DNA of 64,000 bases from Acanthochlamys bracteata (taxonomy: Eukaryota > Streptophyta > Magnoliopsida > Pandanales > Velloziaceae): positions 1,550,001-1,614,000 of the forward strand of contig CM034142.1 in assembly GCA_019914995.1 (NCBI GenBank), written 5' to 3'. Below the pieces are notes generated by a model that did not search any database, was not told the origin of the DNA, and worked only from the letters and a program-made list of their open reading frames with translations. The translations under genes and the position numbers were made by a program. This document shows positions 42,104 through 55,200 of the stretch, piece after piece (within the stretch, counting starts at the first letter, position 1; the number at the start of each line of letters is the position of its first letter).

Positions 42104-45100
42104 ATGTCTTCGATTCCCGGTCTAATGTCGCCATCTTCCGGCGTCACACTCCGGCGATCTTGTTTTCTACGCCGTACTGCACCGATCACGACTGCGATCG
42201 CTCCTTCTCGATCAATCTCGAGAGAAGTTCCAGCTGATCTCGCTAGTTCACCGCCGATTACTGCTTCCGCTTCTATTACGGTGACTCCGATGGTGGTAGA
42301 TAAGGATCCGATCAAGTTGTGGAATAGATACATTGACTGGTTGTACCAGCACAAGGATTTGGGGTTGTATCTCGATGTCAGTAGGGTCGGGTTTACTGAT
42401 GGGTTTTTAGAAGAGATGGAACCGAAGATGCAGAGAGCGTTTAAGGCAATGGCGGAGTTGGAGAAAGGATCGATTGCGAATCCCGATGAGAAGAGAATGG
42501 TTGGACATTACTGGTTGCGTAAGTCGGAAATGGCGCCGAACCAGTTTTTGAAGCAGAATATTGATACCACGCTTGATGTTATCTGCAAGTTTGCAGACGA
42601 GATCATCAGTGGCAGGGTTAGAATTGTTGTCTATTTTAGAATGGAATTGCTTGAAATGGTTTTACAAATTATGTATCAGTCTTTATTTAGCTTAGTTTCT
42701 TGTGAGAATGGTAACTGGATGCAAGCTTACTAAAATAAAGAGCAGGAAATTGAGAGGATATCATAATTCCAGATAGCTTCCAACTCACTTTAAGGATTAG
42801 TATTCTCATTTACATCTCATTGTGGTTACATAAGAAATTCCTATGTTGACTTTTTGAGGTTCTTATGATATTGCTTTTGTTGACTATTCTGTGAGATTTT
42901 TAGCATCATGTTGATATTTCTTGTTGTGCCAGATTAAGCCGCCTTCATCTCCGGAAGGACGCTTTACTCAAATCCTGTCTGTGGGAATTGGAGGATCAGC
43001 TCTTGGACCTCAGTTTGTTGCTGAGGCACTGGCTCCTGATAACCCTCCTCTCAAGGTAAGGCTTGATCATGTTAAATAGTATATTTGGATGAGCTTCCTA
43101 TTGTTTTGGCATGTCACCATGGGTCTCTCGTAGAGTTTAACAACTAATATACTTAGAATGAGTAATTTCAAATGGAAAGTGACTATCCTCTTCTTTGATC
43201 AGGCTATTGTAGTTATTTGTTGCTGCTAATGTTATTTATCCACAAACTTTTTGCCTGTATTGTTTGTTGATCTAGTGCATGTCTATATATACATTTCAAA
43301 CTGAAAAAGTTATTGTCAGTTTTTTTTTTTTTTTTTTGAAAATTTGTTTAACTATCTTGTTAGATGGGAAAATCCTTTCATTGGTTGGAATTTAAGTGAA
43401 ATTAAGAGATCCAAGCCAAGAATGGCAGTTGAAGAACTCATAAGGAAGGCTGAGAAAGTATGAAAATGCTAAAGAGTAAGTAATAAAATAGATTTGTAAT
43501 TGGTTATTCAACAAAATCTCAGATTTCGGGCATATAAGACATACTAAGTGCACTCTAGTGTCAAGATCGGAAATGTGTATGATCCTATTTGTTTCATAAA
43601 TTGGAGCTCACTGAAGACATAAAGTTTGTGTGGAATGATAGTGATTGGATGTTTTGTAGGATCTTAAATCTATCATTGTTGAGGTGCAAGTGGCTGCAGC
43701 ATGAATATATGTATTATTTCGGAAGGTACTTAGGCTGAATATGTTTCACGGGAAGTTTTGGTGCTTAAATCCTATGAATAAACATTTGACTATTTGGGAA
43801 TACATCAAATTTCCCTACTTATATAAAGTAAAAAATGATATTGTAAAGAACTTAGATGGAGATTACTTTGCAAGTAGATTGCAATCTTCTTTGGAGGTAA
43901 AACCTTGTCATAGTTTGCAGGTTTGAACAAAAGCTTTGGTATTTACCGTCATGGTCAATTTCTAAAATATATTAGAGGTTGTTTGGCATTGCTTTCCCAG
44001 AAAGCAACTTTTCAATTTTCAATTTCACATTTTTCGGTACATCTTTTATAAGTATTTAGAGATTTTATTTAATTTTAAAAATATAAAAAAATTCTACATA
44101 GTAAAATTTTTTATTGCTTATTTTTATTATTTTTTTAGGTTAAAATATTGGAGCTCGTTTTTCAAAAAGAATAAAAATACCCTCCGTTCCAGAAAAGCTC
44201 CATTTTAAAAGCACTCACAAACGCTACCTTAGAGTGAACTGTCATTTAGTACTGTATAAACATTTTGTTATCTTCTATCAAAGCAACTGGAAATTCTGTT
44301 AAATGTATAGGCACCATGTCCTTTTCCACTGACCAGCTAACAGGTTCCCAAAAGTCTTGTTCATAATCAGTGATACTTATTTTAGTTTGTAATCTTTTTT
44401 GCATTTTTCCGTGTTGCTCCTGTATGGGGTTATCTTAGAAAGTTTTGATATCTGTCCCCAACTTTAATTTACCTTTATCTCCTATTTCATTTATTTGTTC
44501 CAGATACGATTTATAGACAATACAGATCCAGCTGGAATTGATCATCAAATTGCTCAGCTTGGTGCTGAATTGGCATCAACACTTGTAATTGTGACATCGA
44601 AGGTATGGCAGTAGATTTTCCTTTTGCAGTTGATGTGTTGTAGATATGAAGAAGTTCGTAATGTGTTCTGTGATCGTTTGCAATCAGAGTGGTGGTACAC
44701 CTGAAACTCGAAATGGGCTTTTGGAAGTACAGAAAGCTTTCCGGGAAGCTGGATTAAACTTCGCTAAACAGGTTTTCACATTTTTGATCTCCTTCAAACT
44801 GTGAAACAGATTTGATGTTGAATGCTTCTTGCAAGCTACTCACAGTTTCGCAATTAGACATCTCCTTCGTGTGTGTCCTTAAGTTACTTTTGTTTAATTT
44901 CTTTTGCGCCTGAGCAGTTAAAGCCATTTTAGCCTTAAACTGTTTATAGTGTCAACCTTAACTGAAATGTCAAATTAATCTGTCATGACCAATTCAGATC
45001 GGAGGTTTCGCAATAATGGAGTCCTCATTCTGGATAGTCCAGGGTGATGCTAATTGCCCTTTATTTTTTTGAGTTCATGTTGTTTTAAACGTGACCACTC

Positions 45101-48100
45101 ATTCTGTTATCTTCTTATTGGAGTTTTACTGCCTATGAAGCATTCTTCGGTCTCAAGTTTAGGAATGCTCTGTGATTATTGTTAAGCAGAGGTTTAGGAG
45201 ATATAATATGGAGACAAAGTGATCAGGTTAACCATGGACTATAGTAGTCTTTAGGCAACTAGTATCTATCTGGTTAAATAACATATGTGGTTAGACCCGT
45301 ATTATTAACCAGTACAAGACCACTTAAACTTCAATTATATGAATGCTGTAGTCTTATTAGGATGATATTGCTTTCTTATGTATTATGATGCCAATCTTGG
45401 TAACTGTGGATACTTGGTGCAAATTGCATTTCATTCTTTACATGAAGTTGTTCTCTGAATAAAACCAAAGACTCACAACAAATGTTGTTTAAATATATAG
45501 GGAGTAGCTATTACACAAGAAAATTCCTTATTGGATAATGCGGCTAGAATAGAGGGGTGGCTGGCAAGATTCCCAATGTTTGATTGGGTAGGTGGTAGAA
45601 CATCGGAAATGTCTGCAGTGGGTTTACTTCCAGCGGCACTCCAGGTTTGTTGCATCCATTCTTTTAAGTTCCACTAATGTAACCTTCAACTATCCACTTG
45701 GCACATCTCTTTTCAGGGCATTGACATTAAAGAAATACTTGCTGGGGCTGCACTGATGGACGAAGCCACCCGCAGTACTGTGGTATATATCTTGAGCTTG
45801 CTGCTCCCTGCTCAACAGATTAAGTTTTAGTATCTGTTTCAAACATGTACATTGTACAATTTTTCCTGAACTCTTTTACAGGTAAGGAAGAATCCGGCAG
45901 CTTTGCTTGCTTTGTGCTGGTATTGGGCTACTGGTGGAGTAGGAGACAAGGTATTATCTTTCTAACTCATCTTCATTCTTTTATCTCGTTTCTATTGACG
46001 TTATGACCTCTAAGTCATGATTTTATTCTGTCCAATTACAGGATATGGTTATTATCCCTTACAAGGATAGCTTATTACTCTATAGTAGGTACTTGCAGCA
46101 ACTCGTCATGGAATCCCTTGGAAAAGAATTCGATCTTGATGGTAATAGGGTATGTATCAAGTTTTTGTATCATTAGTCTACTTTTAGGAGAAAATTGGTC
46201 TATTTATTTATTTTGTGCTGGACTGGATAAATGTGCTTCATATGGCTGCTAATTCTTTATGATTTTTGAGTGAATCAAGCATATGCATAGTGCTGATTGT
46301 TCTCACAAAGAACTTTTCCTTTTGAAGCATTTACAAACTATGTCTATGTGTTCCTACAAATATTGTGATTGGACTACCTCTTACCTGAAACACCAATCAG
46401 TTTCAAAATGAGTGTCAATGGAACAGGGGTGAAATTACCTTTATGTATGCCTATCTTTGTTCAATTAATTATTAGTTTGAGCACCAAAATTAATAAAGTG
46501 ATCCATTTTTAAGCAGTTTTTCTATTTTAGACTTGTTGCTTCTGTTGTCTGCGTTATTTTCTGAATGCTTCCGTATTGTGCCTTGAAAGTATTGTTAGTT
46601 CATGTAGTAAACAAGTATATGACCTTTTCTGTGATATTGCACCTTTCTTCGTGAATAGGTTAATCAGGGTCTTACAGTTTATGGAAACAAAGGAAGCACA
46701 GATCAGCACGCGTGAGTATTCCTTACTTTGGTCATGGCTATGACCATTGAGAAAAGAAAACAGCATCTAAGTACATGTATTCTTACTTACAGCTATATCC
46801 AGCAGCTCAGAGAAGGTGTCCACAACTTCTTTGTTACTTTTATTGAAGTGCTACGTGATAGGCCACCGGGTCATGACTGGGAGCTTGAACCTGGAGTTAC
46901 ATGCGGTGACTATTTGTTTGGAATGTTACAGGTAGTCTTTCACAATTATTGCTTGTTTTGTTTTCCTTTAATTTGCAATTATATATTGTAGATGAGTAAC
47001 ATTTAAGTTTTTTGGGTATGAATTGTGTACCGCTTTCCGTTAACTCTCCTGAATTTTTCCTATTGAAACTGCTGATGTCAAATATTGACTATGATCCTTG
47101 CAATGTCTTAAAGTTGTCACTTACATATAACAATGTTGATTTTGATGGTGCTTCAAGTAGTACTGGCCTGTAGGAGTGGTCAACTAGTATTAAATGAAAG
47201 AGGTATTTTAAGTACATCATTTGCAAGTCATGTATTAAAATCTTGTTCTCCGATTTCATAATCCTTTCCTGATAATTTGGGCTTCTGAAATCCCAGTAGT
47301 CTAGACCTGTTGCAGACAAATCAAAATTCTTCAATTTTCTTTTGGAGGCCGTCCCTTCCATTAGTGATGGTCACTCATCATCATGACTGTTACTGAAATC
47401 ATACCTTTGATCCCAGTGTTCTTGAAAAACCCGGAACCAAGTCTTATGTTCAGCAGTCGCCATTACATGTGGCGACCAAAATGTCCGGTTGAACTATATA
47501 TGTAAATAGAATCTTTAGTTGAACAATCAAGAATTTGTATGTTGCTGGATCCTCTTATATTTTTTCCCTAATGGTGCCCATAGTTCATATATCCAGCCTT
47601 TAAGTTCTGTTCTAAGGCAAATGGCTACAAGTAGTGCTGCATTCACTTTAGGTCCTTTTGTTTGCAGTAAATGCTATGAAGATGCTAATTAGTGATTATT
47701 GAAACTGTTGATTTGGCTGCTGAGCTTTTTTGTGTTCTCCCCATATACAAAATGCAAACCAAGTCAAATTATAGAGGTTGAGTTCTCCAGTAGAGACAAT
47801 AAATCACTTGACTGGGAGGGGTTTACCTTTGCATCCAACGAAGTTAAAGAATTTCAAATCACATATCAGGAACTGTGATGTGACATTTGTAGTATAAGAG
47901 TGGTTTCAATTATGCCTAGGACTCATATTTATATTCAACTTTCATGTTTTATTAAATTTTGTTCATGCAGGGAACCCGGTCAGCGCTTTATGCAAATGAT
48001 CGGGAATCCATTACAGTGTCTGTGCAAGAAGTAAATCCTAGAGCAGTTGGAGCATTAATTGCACTTTATGAGAGAACTGTTGGGTTTTATGCATCACTCA

Positions 48101-48933
48101 TCAACATCAACGCATATCATCAACCAGGTTTTTACCTGACTGTGGGTTCTATTGATTAGACTTTTCATATTAATCAATGCTTATATATCATGTTCATAAT
48201 CTTACTTTTTCTATTTCAGGTGTGGAAGCTGGTAAAAAGGCTGCTGCTGCAGTATTAGCTCTTCAGAAAAGAGTCCTAACTGTATTAAATGAGGCCAGGT
48301 AACACCTATATGATTCTGTTTCTTCCTTTCAGTTACTACTCATTTGTGCTGTCTTGCATCTATGCAATTCATTAGAACTGGAGGATGCCTGAGATGCTAT
48401 TCATAGCTGATTCTGCTCTTTTTCCTAGCAATTGGAAGCCAGTGCATCTATTTATGATAAAACAAATTTGACTTGAAGAATGTCTTGCAAACAAAATATG
48501 CACATTTGAATTAGGGTAGTTACAAAGTATCAGGCATCAAATCATTGCATCAGGAAACATGACGTTTAGGCAACTGGAATTTTATGGAAACTTGGATTTG
48601 TTACTACCAAGTACTAATAACTCGAAACCAATTCAGTTGCAAGGAGCCAGCTGAGGCTTTGACAATTGATGAAATTGCAGAACGTTGCCATGCTCCTGAA
48701 GAGGTATGACCTTTCCAACATGCAAGAATATGATGTTTTAAGTAATTTACTTTGTATGGTAGGTAACTAGGTTATCGATCATTTCTTTCTATGAGCAGAT
48801 TGAAATGATATACAAGATTGTTGCACATATGGCCGCTAACGACAGGGCAATCATAGCTGAAGGTGACTGTGGGTCTCCTAGGAGCATCAAAGTATATCTC
48901 GGGGAGTGCATTGTTGACGCTTTATACGAGTAA
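42104..48933 (+). CDS. PGI1: Glucose-6-phosphate isomerase, chloroplastic
   Basis: Fourteen exons join in frame to 611 residues: 42104-42616, 42933-43055, 44504-44602, 44688-44771, 45501-45644, 45717-45782, 45882-45950, 46042-46149, 46659-46711, 46793-46931, 47971-48127, 48220-48298, 48637-48703 and 48799-48933. The enzyme interconverts fructose-6- and glucose-6-phosphate in the stroma and links the Calvin cycle to starch synthesis. The first 60 or so residues are Ser/Arg-rich with few acids, a plastid transit peptide. Visible motifs are [13 protein letters not shown] (sugar binding), TSKSGGTPET (phosphate loop), [18 protein letters not shown] (signature 1), the catalytic-Glu helix [15 protein letters not shown], the catalytic-His loop [11 protein letters not shown], and [15 protein letters not shown] (signature 2, with the catalytic Lys region). 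Length matches the roughly 613 residues of the Arabidopsis plastid enzyme. Intron 2 contains a MITE. The gene looks intact. Confidence 0.97.
43977..44228. repeat. MITE family A copy in PGI intron 2
   Basis: A block of about 250 bp starting TTGTTTGGCATTGCTTTCC and ending, in reverse, GTAGCGTTTGTGAGTGCTT. It shares GGCATTGCTT, AAGCAACTTTTCAATTTTC and TTATAAGTATTTAG words with the copy at 53720. Non-coding, sense orientation relative to that copy. Confidence 0.7.
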
Positions 48934-51900
48934 GCATTGATATTTATTAGAGAAGTTTCCGATCACACGCAAGTAGAAGATCTTTTCATTGCGTACACAG
49001 TCTCACCGTCTAGTGCGTGTAAGATAGGAGCAGCGAGTGTAGAGTGTAAAATTGCTTGAAGAGGTGGAGTTGTTGGAGTTGTTTGGAGTTCGTATTGTAG
49101 TATAATTATTGATGAACTTATAAAACTGCCATTGGAAGATCCTACAAAAGAAAAAAGCTGATGTTTAAGTTCTACGAACAAACCAAAAAACAGAGACATC
49201 AATTGAAAGATTAGATGATGAACATAATAAACTCTGAACAAGTAAATTAAAAGCTGATCATCTCATTAATTGCGTAAAACAGTGGTACAAAAATTTCTAG
49301 TTTAGTATAACAACTTGCACGAAACGTATGACGAAACAAATGCCACGAAACGTATGACGAAAAGAAGTGCCACTAGTTGGCTATATACAATTCAAACAAG
49401 TGCCACTAGTTGGCTAAATTGCTTTTTCTCACAAAGCAGCTTCTCTTGAACTTTCATCGATGATAACTTGTCCCTTTTCTGTTTCTTCTGTTTTTAATCT
49501 TTTTTGGTATAAACTTCAAAAGATTTTTTGACCTAAACATGGTTTAGGTAGTTTTAGTTTGAATTTAGGCGATTCGATATAACTTTGTAAGCTCAGAAAT
49601 GTTGTTTCATAGCGGCGACCGGCGAGAAGAGTGGTTTAGCCACATAATTGTTTACCGAATTAAGACCAATCCTTGACAAATAGCATTTTTTAAAATTTCT
49701 AACAATATAATAACATCTTATTTGAACGTAAATTTCATATTTTTTAATAAATTTAATAAATAGTTTATAATATTTTATAAAAAATTTAAATTAAAAATAT
49801 AAAAAATTTATGTAGTAAAATTTTAGTATTGCTTATTATTATATTTTAAATAAAAAATAAATTTTCAAAAAAATATTTGTAGTAAAAATTTTATTTTATA
49901 AATATTTTTAATTATTTTAATATAATATTGGGCAATATTTTTAGGAACTCTTTTTCATTTCGTTCAAAACTTGATTAGTGGTCGAGTCCAAGGCTATATT
50001 GAATGTTATGTATATTCTTTCGGTTTACATCAAGGCGTAATTTGTAGAAGTGTACGTAAACATTCAATTGCAGTTTTTTAAAGGGTTTGTTTTAATACTC
50101 TGAATTTTTATTTTTTTTCAGATTTTAAATTTAATCACTTCACGTACTTTAATTATCACAATAAATTATATTTTATTATAATTTAATTTCAAATATTATA
50201 TTATTTATTTTAAATATTATTTCAAATTTTACTTCTACCGAATTTTATTTTTATAAAATTTAATTTAATAAAATTCAGTGCATTTAAAATAAGTTTAAAA
50301 TATAATTAACTACAATAATATGTAATCTATCTTTTCTAGTACTTTTTTTTATGCATTTGCCTAAAACAGTTTTTGGTATGGTATTCGAATGTTCTACTAC
50401 AAAACAACAATTTAGTTTTTGCTATAGCTATTCTAAACAATTTAATTCAACAAAAAGAAATCTTTTTTCGTTGCTGCCCATAGACATATTATTATATAGC
50501 CCATATTTGGTGAAGCTTATTTGTTCAAATAAATTGTATCCCACCTGAATGCGTGCATTTTTTACAAAATAAGTTGCTTATAAGCACTTTGATTTTGGGA
50601 TAATTTTTGAATCATAATAGTAGATATTTGGTAATATTTTTAAAATTTCTTTTATTGAAACAAAAAATTATTTAAAAATATTTTCAAAAGTTAAATTTTT
50701 ATTTAAATAATAATAAGTAATAATTAGATATTAAGACGTAAACTTTTTAATTTTTAATTTTTAATTTTTCAAAATTATAAAATATTAGAGAAATTTTATT
50801 AAAAGTATATAATAAAAAATCAAAATAAAAAAGAAATATATAAGCAATCCCGAATAAATAAACCATAATGGTTGTCCTGATAATTAGAAATATTTGACAT
50901 TTTTTATAGCGTTAGTTTATTATAAAAAACTATATATATTTCTACATTTTTGGCTAAAAAGTTAAATTAATTTAAAATTTTAAACATTGATTAGAAAAAC
51001 TTTTTATTTTAAGAATTCTAGAGAGAGCGTTAAGCGGTCCCAGCAGGGGTCCACAGTGACGTTCTCAGTTCTTGACCGTTGCGTTATTAACGGCGTTAAC
51101 TTTCCTCTCTGTAGTGTAGACTTCTTGATGCCGTTAAAATAAATTTCGACCGTTACGGTGTTTAAAAAATTAACGAATTTAAAAACAAGACTTTTTTGGT
51201 TTAAACAATAAATAATACATAATTACCTTTTGCTTTATAAAAATCAAATTAATCAAAATTATTCGCTATTCAAATTTTCAAAATTTACTGTTTTTTCTTT
51301 TGAGAATAATTAATTAGCTGAAAATTTTAATAATTTGTATATTTTAATTTAATCAGCTAATTTTCTTGCAATTATAAATACATTAAAGCAAAGAAGTATC
51401 GTGATTTAGTAATAATAATATATTAAATTTTTTATTTAATTGAAATAAACTAGTAGAAGCCGTACAGTAGTAGTTGTAATTAGGCAACCGCCAGGTTAAT
51501 TAAGTACACGTTTTAATAATCACGAATCATATTTTATTTTCTCTGCTATGAAGTATGAACTTCACTTTTTCTTCAGTTATAAAATTTTAATTATAACATT
51601 TAAAAATTCTCTCTTTTCTCTTAATTATTCGAATTAATTATTTAGTAAATTATTATTTATTATATGAAAAACAAACACTAATCTAATCACTCGCTCTATC
51701 TGTATTACAGAAACAGAAGAAACAAAGTAAACAAACAGCAGTCTTTGTAGTTTGCTCTTCTTTCGTCTCTCTCTCTCTTAAATTTTTCCCAAATTTCACA
51801 CTTTTGATTTCAGATATTTTTCTTCTAGTTCAATTAACCAGATGGTACATTCGTTCTTTTAGATCTTTTGCTCTCTCGATCCCGTGAATCACTTTGAAGG

Positions 51901-52283
51901 ACAAGCATTGTGTTGCAATCACAGATACTTCATTGAGCTGTAAATTTTCTCCTTATTTTTGGGAAAATTTTCTCCGCTTGGTTGTTTTACATTTTTTTCT
52001 CCTTTTTAGCAATGGATGGTTTTCGCTCGAAAATTTGGTAGTGGTTCATAATTTTCTTCGATTTATTTATTTAATTTTTGTAACAAAAATGTTCGAGCTT
52101 GTTAAATAGAATATTATTGGGGATCTTAGATCTTGTAGTGATCAGATTAGATACACATGCTCGGGTTTTGATCTTTTCCCCTTATGTTACAGATAAATTT
52201 TTGAAGAAAGATTTTGGTCCGGATCTTACTCTCTCACTGAAGTTGTTTCATGCTCGAAAGCTAGAAAATTTTTGAGGGCCGCA
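48934..52283. other. Intergenic region between PGI and the next gene
   Basis: The first stretch probably holds the PGI 3' untranslated region. AT-rich blocks at 49725-49925 and 50565-50860 resemble decayed MITEs; the second has AAGTTGCTTATAAGCACTT at one edge. From about 51700 to 52283 the DNA is CT-rich (including a TC run near 51766) and likely forms the promoter and leader of the next gene. No coding region was recognised. Confidence 0.45.
49318..49415. repeat. Two short direct-repeat pairs
   Basis: CACGAAACGTATGACGAAA occurs at 49318-49336 and 49344-49362. Directly after, AAGTGCCACTAGTTGGCT occurs at about 49365-49382 and 49398-49415. Both pairs are identical within their length. They are local duplications of unknown significance. 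Confidence 0.85.
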
Positions 52284-55200
52284 ATGTTCACTGAAGGACT
52301 CGATCCCCACGCTCTCAGATGGGTTCGCGAGGTATCTGATCTTTTCTCCAATTTGTGTTTTTTTTATTTGTATTTTAATTTTTGTTCTTGTCACGAATTG
52401 TGTCATTGTGTATTTCTATTTTAATTTTATTAAAAAATGCTTAAAATTTTCTGCTTAATTTCACTATTTGTTGTAGGGGCAACATTCCTTCATGAGCCAG
52501 CAGCAGCAAAGTATTGATACTCTCCGAAGTGGTCACAGAAGCATTGGCACTGGCCGTGGAGGCCTTGGGATTCCGCTACCAGAGAAATTCCGTAGCGGGC
52601 ATTTACCACATGCCCCGGTTGCATTGTCGTCACATTCTGCTCATGCCGACAGTGATTATACTGACTCTGGTTCCAATATGGACGAATCTTCGGATGTAGA
52701 GGAGGTCTATAATGGGAGGTATTCAATAGATTCTTCACCTCAAGATGAAGTCGTGAGTAGAAGAATGCTGAATGCAAGCAATCGGAATGTAGGTTGGGAC
52801 TCTCGGCAGCGGCAACAGTTCTCCAGTGATAGTTACTCCGATTTTAACTCGTCGAGGGATAGTCTAAGAATACATACCCAGCAAGAGAAGCAGCATTACA
52901 CTAGTGATGGTTACTTGGATTTGAACTCGTCAAGAGATGTATTAAGAAAGCCATCTCAACAGCAGCAACATCATTACTCAAGTGATGGGTATTCGGAATT
53001 CAGTTCAACAAGGCACACAATAAGAGAACAGGCTCAGCAACATCAAAATAAGCAATTTGTTTCTGGAGATAATATAAGAAAGCAGTCTCAACATCATCAG
53101 CAGCAGCAGAAAGAAAAGAAGCAGGTTTACAGTAGTGGTTATGTTAACAGATTCACGGAAGAGGAGGAAGAAGATGGAGATGAGGATTCATGGGATTCTG
53201 GTAGGACATCAGAGTCCACAAGGCTGGTAGGTCGGGTCAGTAATGGTGGTGCCAATGTGCCTTTACAGCAACAGGAGCATGCTAGTGGTTATGTCCATGC
53301 TGCTACACAGTCTGCTCAACTGGTAAAGCCTGATGTCCGTGAGGTTTGTTATTCTCTTATGATGTTTCTCGATTTCAGTTTTTTATTTTATGTAGAAAGT
53401 GTTGTCACTAATAGGAGACTTGGAGGACCTACTATGAGGCACTAGGTCGCTGCAAAACGTAGTAGATTTAGTGAAATTTAAGATATTCGAATTCTGCGAT
53501 GAGATTGAGATATTTCCATGCGGTAGTGATAAGGACAATGATTTATATTGGAGACGTTAGTAACTGATGTAGGTGTTATAGACAAGAAAACATATCAAGT
53601 ATGTCTCTTTTTGTAGTTCTTACATTTTAATTGATTAAAGAACATATGGGGATGCCTGAAGCTGATTGGGTTGTGCCCTTCTTCAATAGGATGCGGATTG
53701 CATGAGCACAGCTTTTGAAGGGGGCGTTTGGCATTGCTTACTCCGAAAGCAACTTTTCAATTTTCCAGTAACATTTTTCAATACACCTTTTATAAGTATT
53801 TAGGAAATTTATTTAAAAGTTTAGAAAGTATAGAAAAATTGTACGTAATGAGATCTTTTTATTGTATATTTTTATTTTGTTTTTAGGTAAAAAAAGTAGA
53901 GCTTGTTTTTCAAAAAGAACAAAAATATTTTTCATTCCAGAAAAGTCCCATTTCAAAAACACTTCCAAACATCAGTGGTGAATGGTCAAGTCTCCTGATA
54001 ATTTGTTGATAATTTCATGTCCTGAGGGAAGAAGTAGTTAATGATATTGATGCTTTCAAAGTCATTATTTCTATCTTGGTAGTTTTGCCTTTCTTGTAGT
54101 CTTGATGCATGTTTTCATAATGCCACTGGCTTGCATTATCATAGTATACTAGGAAATATTTTATGGGGGTGTTTTGTGGAATGCTTATGAAATGGAGCTT
54201 TTTTAGAACGGAGGATATTTTTGTTCTATTTTAAAAAACGAGCTTTACTTTTTTAAATTAAAAATATAATAAAAATAAGAAATAATAAGATCTTACGACA
54301 TAGAATTTTTTTTATATTTTTTAATTTTTAAATAAATTTTACAGAATGTTTATTGGAAATGTGAAATGAAAAGCACTTGTTGAAAAAGCTCCGATAAGCA
54401 ATGCCAAACGCACTCTATGTAATTCCCATACTTAAGGAAAATTACCATTTTCTGACCTTGATAGTCAAAAGAAACATTTTACATTACTTCTAAACTAAGA
54501 TGATTTTCTTGATGGAGCTCATACGAAAATTAAAACTTACGTGGAAGAAGAAAGTTTAAAGGTACTTTCACGTTCATGGATTTGTTAAACATCATATTAG
54601 AATAAAAAAAAGTTTTTCATATTCCATGTTGGGATTCTCTTATGATTCCTTGCTAAATGTAATTAGGAAAGTATACACGCAAAATAAAGACTAATTTGCG
54701 ACATACAGTACAATGTTTGTGTTATCCATTTAGAATGTACTAGCCAATTTTTACTTAGCTTGGCATGTGAAAAGTAGAAGTCGTTTTCTTCAAATCTGTG
54801 TGATGTTTTAGCATGTGCAACTGATCATGAAGTACTAGTTTGTCTAGTTCGACTTATGAATGTATGAAAGGCTTGGCTCTCTTGTTGTTGTTTATATAAA
54901 TATTTGTTGACCGGTGAATGCAGTAGCAAGTAAAATGCTAGCTCTTGACATCATCCAAATTCTATAAAGTCAGAGGAGTATTTTTTGTTTGGTTAGTTAG
55001 AGAAGAGATAAGCATTGCGCATAATTGAGCAGCTTGAAATCCACTAAAAGCCATGCAATTTTAAAAAAAGGCAGAGGTGTATTTTTTAGAACCATAAAGC
55101 ATGTAAACAAATATAACAATGTTATCACATTCAAGAAAAGTTCTGTTGAACACTTAACTTTAAAAGTTCACATTTGTAGTTTCTTTTGTGGGTAAACCAT

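Noticed and set aside
41986-42354. 122-residue minus-strand frame
   Set aside because: It is antisense to PGI exon 1 and its leader, with no independent support.
43741-43926. 61-residue frame in PGI intron 2
   Set aside because: Protein-like composition at first sight, but no motif, no splice support and too short; treated as intron sequence.
52490-52777. 95-residue minus-strand frame
   Set aside because: Antisense shadow of exon 2 of the large gene.
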